Notes under the pieces: model-generated | What the model was told of the DNA's origin: nothing | Database searches by the model: none | The model's input: the letters and a program-made list of their open reading frames with translations, nothing else | Translations under genes and position numbers: made by a program | Source: Desmodesmus armatus | Lineage: Eukaryota > Chlorophyta > Chlorophyceae > Sphaeropleales > Scenedesmaceae | Direction: 5' to 3' | Length of the DNA stretch: 64,000 bases | Assembly (NCBI GenBank): GCA_007449985.2 | Contig: VIIQ02000631.1 | Location: forward strand, 619,501 to 683,500 | In this document: in pieces, positions 60,061 through 64,000 of the stretch | How positions within the stretch are numbered: the first letter of the stretch is position 1 | How the letters are laid out: every line of letters begins with the position of its first letter

Positions 60061-61547
60061 AGTAGGGTGGTGGGGTTTCCAGGGCCCACAGGTGTGGTCA
60101 GGCTGGTTGTTTGTTTACTGTTCCAAGCTGCACCTTGTAGTGCTTCCAGATCAAGCCACACCACTTGGCACCAAGCGGCAGGCAGCGCTGCCTGTTGAGG
60201 GACCAGAGTAAGCCCTTAGCAATGGCTTTTGCACCATGTGAGGCTCTGCCAGTGATGCCTACCACAATAGCAGGCTGTTTCCAATGTTAACCCACATCCC
60301 CCAAAAACTTGAAATTCCCTGTACTTGGGGCCTCCAACCCCCCCTACGAGGCCACCTGTCGCATTGCTCAGCGCAGCGTGACACTGCCAACAACAAATCT
60401 GCAGGCAGAAACTGGAGGCCACATGTCACAGTTGAAGAGCCAGACATCAAGAAACAGTCCATTCACCCTCCCCCCCTCTCCCCCTCCCCCCCCCCCCCAC
60501 ACACACACACACCACCCCCCTTGGCACACAAGAGTTGCTTGCAACATCGCGGCCATGCCAGCGGGCTTTTGGGGATGCGCCCCCCTACAGTGTTTGTATC
60601 ATAGGGGTTCAGGAGTAGGGTGGTGGGGTTTCCAGGGCCCACAGGTGTGGTGCTGGCTGTTGGTTACTACTTTAAGCTGCATCTTGTAGTGCTTCCAGAT
60701 CAAGCCACACCACTTGGCACCAAGCGGCAGGCAGCGCTGCCTGTTGAGGGGCCAGAGTAAGCCCTTAGCAATGGCTTTTGCACCAAGTGAGGCTCTGCCA
60801 GTGATCCCTACCACATTAGCAGGCTGTTTCCAATGTTAACCCACATCGCCCAAAAACTTGAAATTCCCTGTACTTGGGGCCTCCAACCCCCCCTACAAGG
60901 CCACCTGTCGCAATGCTCAGCGCAGCGTGACACTGCCAACACGAAATCTGCAGGCATAAACCAGAGGCCACATGTCACAGTTGAAGAGCCAGACATAAAG
61001 AAACAGTCCATTCAATCCCCCCCTCTCCCCCCCCCTACCCACACCACCACCCCCCTTGGCACACAAGACTTGCTTGCAACATTGCGGCCATGCCAGCGGG
61101 CTTTGGGGGATGCGCACCCGAACAATAATTGTATCACAAGGGTTAAGGAGTAGGGTGGTGGGGTTTCCAGGGCCCACAGGTGTGGTCAGGCTGTTGGTTA
61201 CTGTTTTAAGCTGCATCTTGTAGTGCTTCCAGATCAAGCCACACCACTTGGCACCAAGCGGCAGGCAGCGCTGCCTGTTGAGGGACCAGAGTAAGCCCTT
61301 AGCAATGGCTTTTGCACCATGTGAGGCTCTGCCAGTGATCCCTACCACATTAGCAGGCTGTTTCCAATGTTAACCCACATCGGCCGAAAATTGAAATTCC
61401 CTGTACTTGGGGCCTCCAACCCCCCCTTATGAGGCCACCTGCCGCAATGCTCAGCGCAGCGCAACACCGCCAACAAGATGTCTGCAGGCATAACTGGAGG
61501 CCACATGTCACAGTTGAAGAGCCAGACATCAAGAAACAGTCCCCCCC

Positions 61548-61600
<53 letters not shown>

Positions 61601-61678
61601 TTTGATGCAACCACCGCCTTTTGCTTACACGACGTGCTTTCAAAATGGCGGCCATGCCAGCGGGTTATTGATGCGCAG
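60061..61678 (+). repeat. Three head-to-tail copies of a roughly 540-bp unit
   Basis: Copies start at about 60061, 60614 and 61149, each with agtagggtggtggggtttcc. They share blocks such as ccaagcggcaggcagcgctg, ttagcaatggcttttgcacc, ggctgtttccaatgttaacc and gccagacat. Spacing is 553 and 535 bp. Most length difference lies in a C-rich/CA tract, which expands to a pure CA array in copy 3. Frames on the minus strand are shared among copies but are interrupted and not clearly protein-coding. A dispersed copy elsewhere in the genome, or a satellite, is possible. Confidence 0.93.
61551..61597 (+). repeat. CA dinucleotide microsatellite
   Basis: About 23 uninterrupted CA units inside copy 3 of the large tandem repeat, preceded by a run of C. 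Copies 1 and 2 hold only short CA or C-rich tracts at the same place. Confidence 0.97.
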
Positions 61679-62390
61679 CACTGCCAACAGGTATCTACAC
61701 GCTTGATCTACTGGCACACTGCACAGCTTTCACACGCGCTTATACCCAACTTTGCATCCTTGGATGGTTGTTGCATTGGCTGGATGCATTCCCCGTGTAC
61801 ACAAACACACACCCATGCTCTATGTGCGTGGTTCAGAAGGACGCAGAGTGCAATCTCTTTCCAGTTGTTGACTGCCTCCTTGCACACACAAGATGCCCTG
61901 ATTGTCATTGACAGCAGGACACCAGGACAAGGCTCTGTATGACTTCCTTGATATGCAACTTGTTGAAGCTTGCTTGAGGCATGTTGATGTTGAAATGCAC
62001 TGACATTTGCTGCCAATGAACAGACAATGTCCCACCCAATGCTGACATGTGCCACCTGCTTTGTCAGTATATTGCCACCACTCTCCCTTCACCACCTTCA
62101 TCGGGATGCATTGCGTCCGCAGTGAAGATTACAACTTTCTGTCCCCCGCTACAATAAGTGTTGTGGTTCTGTACCAATCTGCTGTGTCAGGGCTTGGGGT
62201 GCAAAATGATCACCAACTGCAACAATGATACCAACACCCCAAGGCTTAAGAGTCCCAATGTCCGAAAGCCCATCACCTGCACCCTCATGACAGGCACACA
62301 CATAAACACGCGGCCACATTGGCTCTGCGGCATGCCAATCACACCCAACATGCATCACAAACAACCATCCCACATACTCAAGCAACAGTA
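61679..62390. other. Region downstream of the CxC gene; no gene supported
   Basis: It holds the probable 3' UTR of the minus-strand CxC gene, with a TGTAA at 62129-62133 about 258 nt past its stop. No transposase-like frame was found here. This matters for judging whether the CxC gene is a truncated KDZ element. Confidence 0.5.
62129..62133 (-). terminator. TGTAA poly(A) signal for the CxC gene
   Basis: Read as ttaca on the plus strand, about 258 nt beyond the stop at 62391. Assigned by position. Confidence 0.5.
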
Positions 62391-63403
62391 TCAGCAGTCA
62401 TCCTCACTGCTTTCACTGCCATTGCCGCTGTCGCTGTCTGCCAAGTCGACTGCATCGCAGCCCTCTTCATCACTGTACGCCAGCTCATCGTCAGACTCCT
62501 GTTCTTCAGGCTGTACATCTAAACCCTAAACCCTTCTTCAAGCAAGCCAGTCATCAGCCTCTCAGCAGTGTACCTGATGCTGCTGCATATGGCAACTGCT
62601 GCCAGCAGCCGCCAGTGTGCCTCTCGCGCTTGTGCATGTGCACGCCTCTGTGCTGAGTTGCATCACAAGCCTCACAGAAGGCCGTTGTGCCCCCGCCAGG
62701 GTTGCATGACCAGCACCTGCAAAGCCAGCCGTCACAATGTCAGGTGCAAGAGCGACCACTGGGGGCACAGCATGCCCCCAATCTGCGCAGCACAGCTACA
62801 GGTGTACTGCTGTTGGCGCCAGCTTGCTGAAAGAGCGATGTGCGCGCACCTGATCTCAGCACAGCTGCCCTGGCAGCTGCTGCAGGTCTGCTGTGCTGGC
62901 GAGGCCAGCTGGTGCAGGGCTCTCTGCGCAATGTAGGGGGACTCCTGGCGCCACCTTGCAAGACTATCTTGCTTCTTCTTGGCTCGCTGCTCGCGCTTCC
63001 TTGCTGCTGTAGCAGCGGCCAGCTGCTCACCCGCTGGGATGGACTGCTGTATGCACTCTTCCAAAAGTGCTGCCTGCTCGTGCATATCGAACTGCTGCTG
63101 CTGGTGGTTGTGCTGCTGCCCCTCTGTTGCCTGTGCGTATTCACTGTGTGCATCCATGGGCTGCACCCCGGGCTGGCCTGCATCATGGTGAGGCTGGAAC
63201 GTCTGTGCAGCAGCTGCCCTACCCTGATGCTGCTGTCCTCCCAGTCCCCCTGCAGCCCTGGGCCTGCTGCTGCTGCTGCTTTGTGCTGCCTGTCTAGAGG
63301 GCTGTGTCTGTCTGGAGGTCTGCCTGCGTTTAGGTGCTGGACAGCATGCTGCTGCAAACAGCTGATCCACTTGCTGCATATGCTGAACATGATCATCGTC
63401 CAT
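62391..63403 (-). CDS. Stand-alone CxC zinc-cluster protein related to KDZ transposases, about 274 aa
   Basis: Exons (minus): 63403-62850, 62716-62574, 62518-62391, all in frame. The N-terminal 130 residues are Gln/Ser/Ala-rich. A basic helix (RKREQRAKKKQDSLARWRQE) leads into the cysteine cluster: Cys174, 177, 181, 186, 189, 199 and 202 with His207, 211 and 213, in QQTCSSCQGSCAEIRCWSC and TAFCEACDATQHRGVHMHKR. This order (basic helix, RW, CxxC, RCxxC, FCxxCD, Hx3H) is the N-terminal CxC zinc domain known from Kyakuja-Dileera-Zisupton transposases. No transposase domain follows. The last exon gives a strongly acidic tail (EEQESDDELAYSDEEG to SESSEDDC) and stops. It could be a domesticated DNA- or chromatin-binding protein, or the 5' remnant of an element that gained a stop. 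Intron 2 is only 55 nt, with a telomere-like acceptor. Confidence 0.78.
62519..62533 (-). repeat. Two-unit telomere-like repeat at a splice acceptor
   Basis: The minus strand reads GGGTTTAGGGTTTAG directly before exon 3 of the CxC gene, two units of the plant-type TTTAGGG telomere repeat. The second TTTAG acts as the acceptor. Two units can arise by chance. Confidence 0.6.
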
Positions 63404-64000
63404 ACGTATTGAAACAGGGACAAGCCTATTGTCTACAAGAGGAAAGAAAAAGAGAATGCATTACGTGCGATACAGCTGTTCTTGGGACCAGCAGTGGGCC
63501 ACTGCCAGTGGCAACAACCCAACTTTCAGGTTCGGAAGATAGGACGTGTGTGCCGAAACTCTTCAGGAGTTTTGGGATCTATCATCGAAACTTCGGTCAG
63601 ACTAAGTTTGGACAAAATCGCCAAACTCCGTAGGCATCACTAGTGCAGCTGCCAAAGGCCGATGGATCTTGTGGTATGTTGATTGAACGATCGGAGTGGA
63701 CTCCTACTGAGAAGCGGATGAACTGATAAACATGGAGGTCGGTTACTGAAGTCGGGACTCTCATGAAGTACGTAGCAATCTCACAACTTCAACTCGTTGA
63801 TCAAACAGTATGGGTTTCTCCAGAAGGTTTTGTTGTCGCCTGGCCGATCATGCACTGCCACCTGGCGCATTGCGCAGTACCAATTGGTGATCCCATTGCA
63901 TTGATCCACAAGCTACCACAACCCCAGACCGTCAGTGCTGCTACAAGAATGGGTTTGCAATATGGTAAATGAGGTATTGGGGTGATTTTGTGATGAACTG
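63404..64000. other. Region upstream of the CxC gene, with a possible first exon at the window edge
   Basis: It should hold the CxC promoter and 5' UTR. The stretch from about 63.5 kb is visibly less GC-rich than the rest. A plus-strand frame from ATG 63763 runs 68 codons (MKYVAISQLQLVDQTVWVSP and on) to a GTAAAT donor-like site at 63965, just before its stop. It could be the first exon of a gene that continues beyond the window, or chance. I recognise no family. Confidence 0.35.

Noticed and set aside
60600..61350. Minus-strand frames shared by the three large repeat copies
   Set aside because: Their similarity follows from recent duplication. They are interrupted and have no recognisable domain, so they were not called as genes.
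61551..61597. CRISPR-like repetition
   Set aside because: A plain dinucleotide array without spacers in a eukaryotic genome.

Overview
The window looks like nuclear DNA of a green alga, most likely a chlorophycean. Genes are split into many short exons with GT/AG introns. Proteins carry long Ala, Gln, Ser and Pro runs. The chlorophyte poly(A) signal TGTAA lies at plausible distances after several stop codons. The gene set (plastid-type site-2 protease, OPR-like protein, KDZ-type cysteine cluster, LysM and SPSP-rich wall protein) fits that group. The species cannot be named from sequence alone.

Thirteen multi-exon genes could be read. I built each model by joining exons whose GT/AG borders keep one open frame. 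In order: CTP synthase (-, 956-6035); a secreted papain-fold/LysM/LRR/SPSP protein that has lost its catalytic cysteine (-, 7809-12540); a GH30 glycoside hydrolase (-, 13075-16916); a CobW/ZNG1-type metallochaperone GTPase with a one-base frame break (+, 17212-20711); a small coiled-coil protein (-, 21925-22936); a plastid-targeted NTF2/SnoaL-like protein (+, 23577-25692); a 1421-residue OPR-like protein with a Gln-rich tail (-, 31247-36047); a plastid S2P metalloprotease (-, 38614-41048); a RING-H2 ubiquitin ligase (+, 41358-44460); a probable GPI-anchored glycoprotein (-, 45341-47033); a 1395-residue importin-beta-family transport receptor (-, 49231-55761); an unrecognised Ala-rich protein with a five-Cys cluster (+, 56157-59091); and a short protein holding only the N-terminal CxC zinc cluster of KDZ transposases (-, 62391-63403).

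Four pairs are divergent and share short upstream regions: GH30/CobW, coiled-coil/NTF2, S2P/RING and karyopherin/Ala-rich. Two pairs converge with facing poly(A) signals: CobW/coiled-coil and RING/GPI protein. The genes do not form one pathway. They are a mix of nucleotide synthesis, metal handling, organelle RNA and proteolysis, nuclear transport, ubiquitin and cell-wall functions, as expected for a eukaryotic chromosome segment.

Non-coding parts include a 5.5-kb stretch without supported genes (25.7-31.2 kb), three head-to-tail copies of a roughly 540-bp unit (60.06-61.68 kb) with a CA microsatellite, several intronic tandem repeats, a CTAG-rich hairpin inside a GH30 intron, and two copies of a small G/C palindrome next to an A-tract. 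I saw no rRNA, tRNA, CRISPR array or complete transposon. The items most worth a second look are the pseudoprotease, the stand-alone CxC protein and the frame-broken CobW gene.
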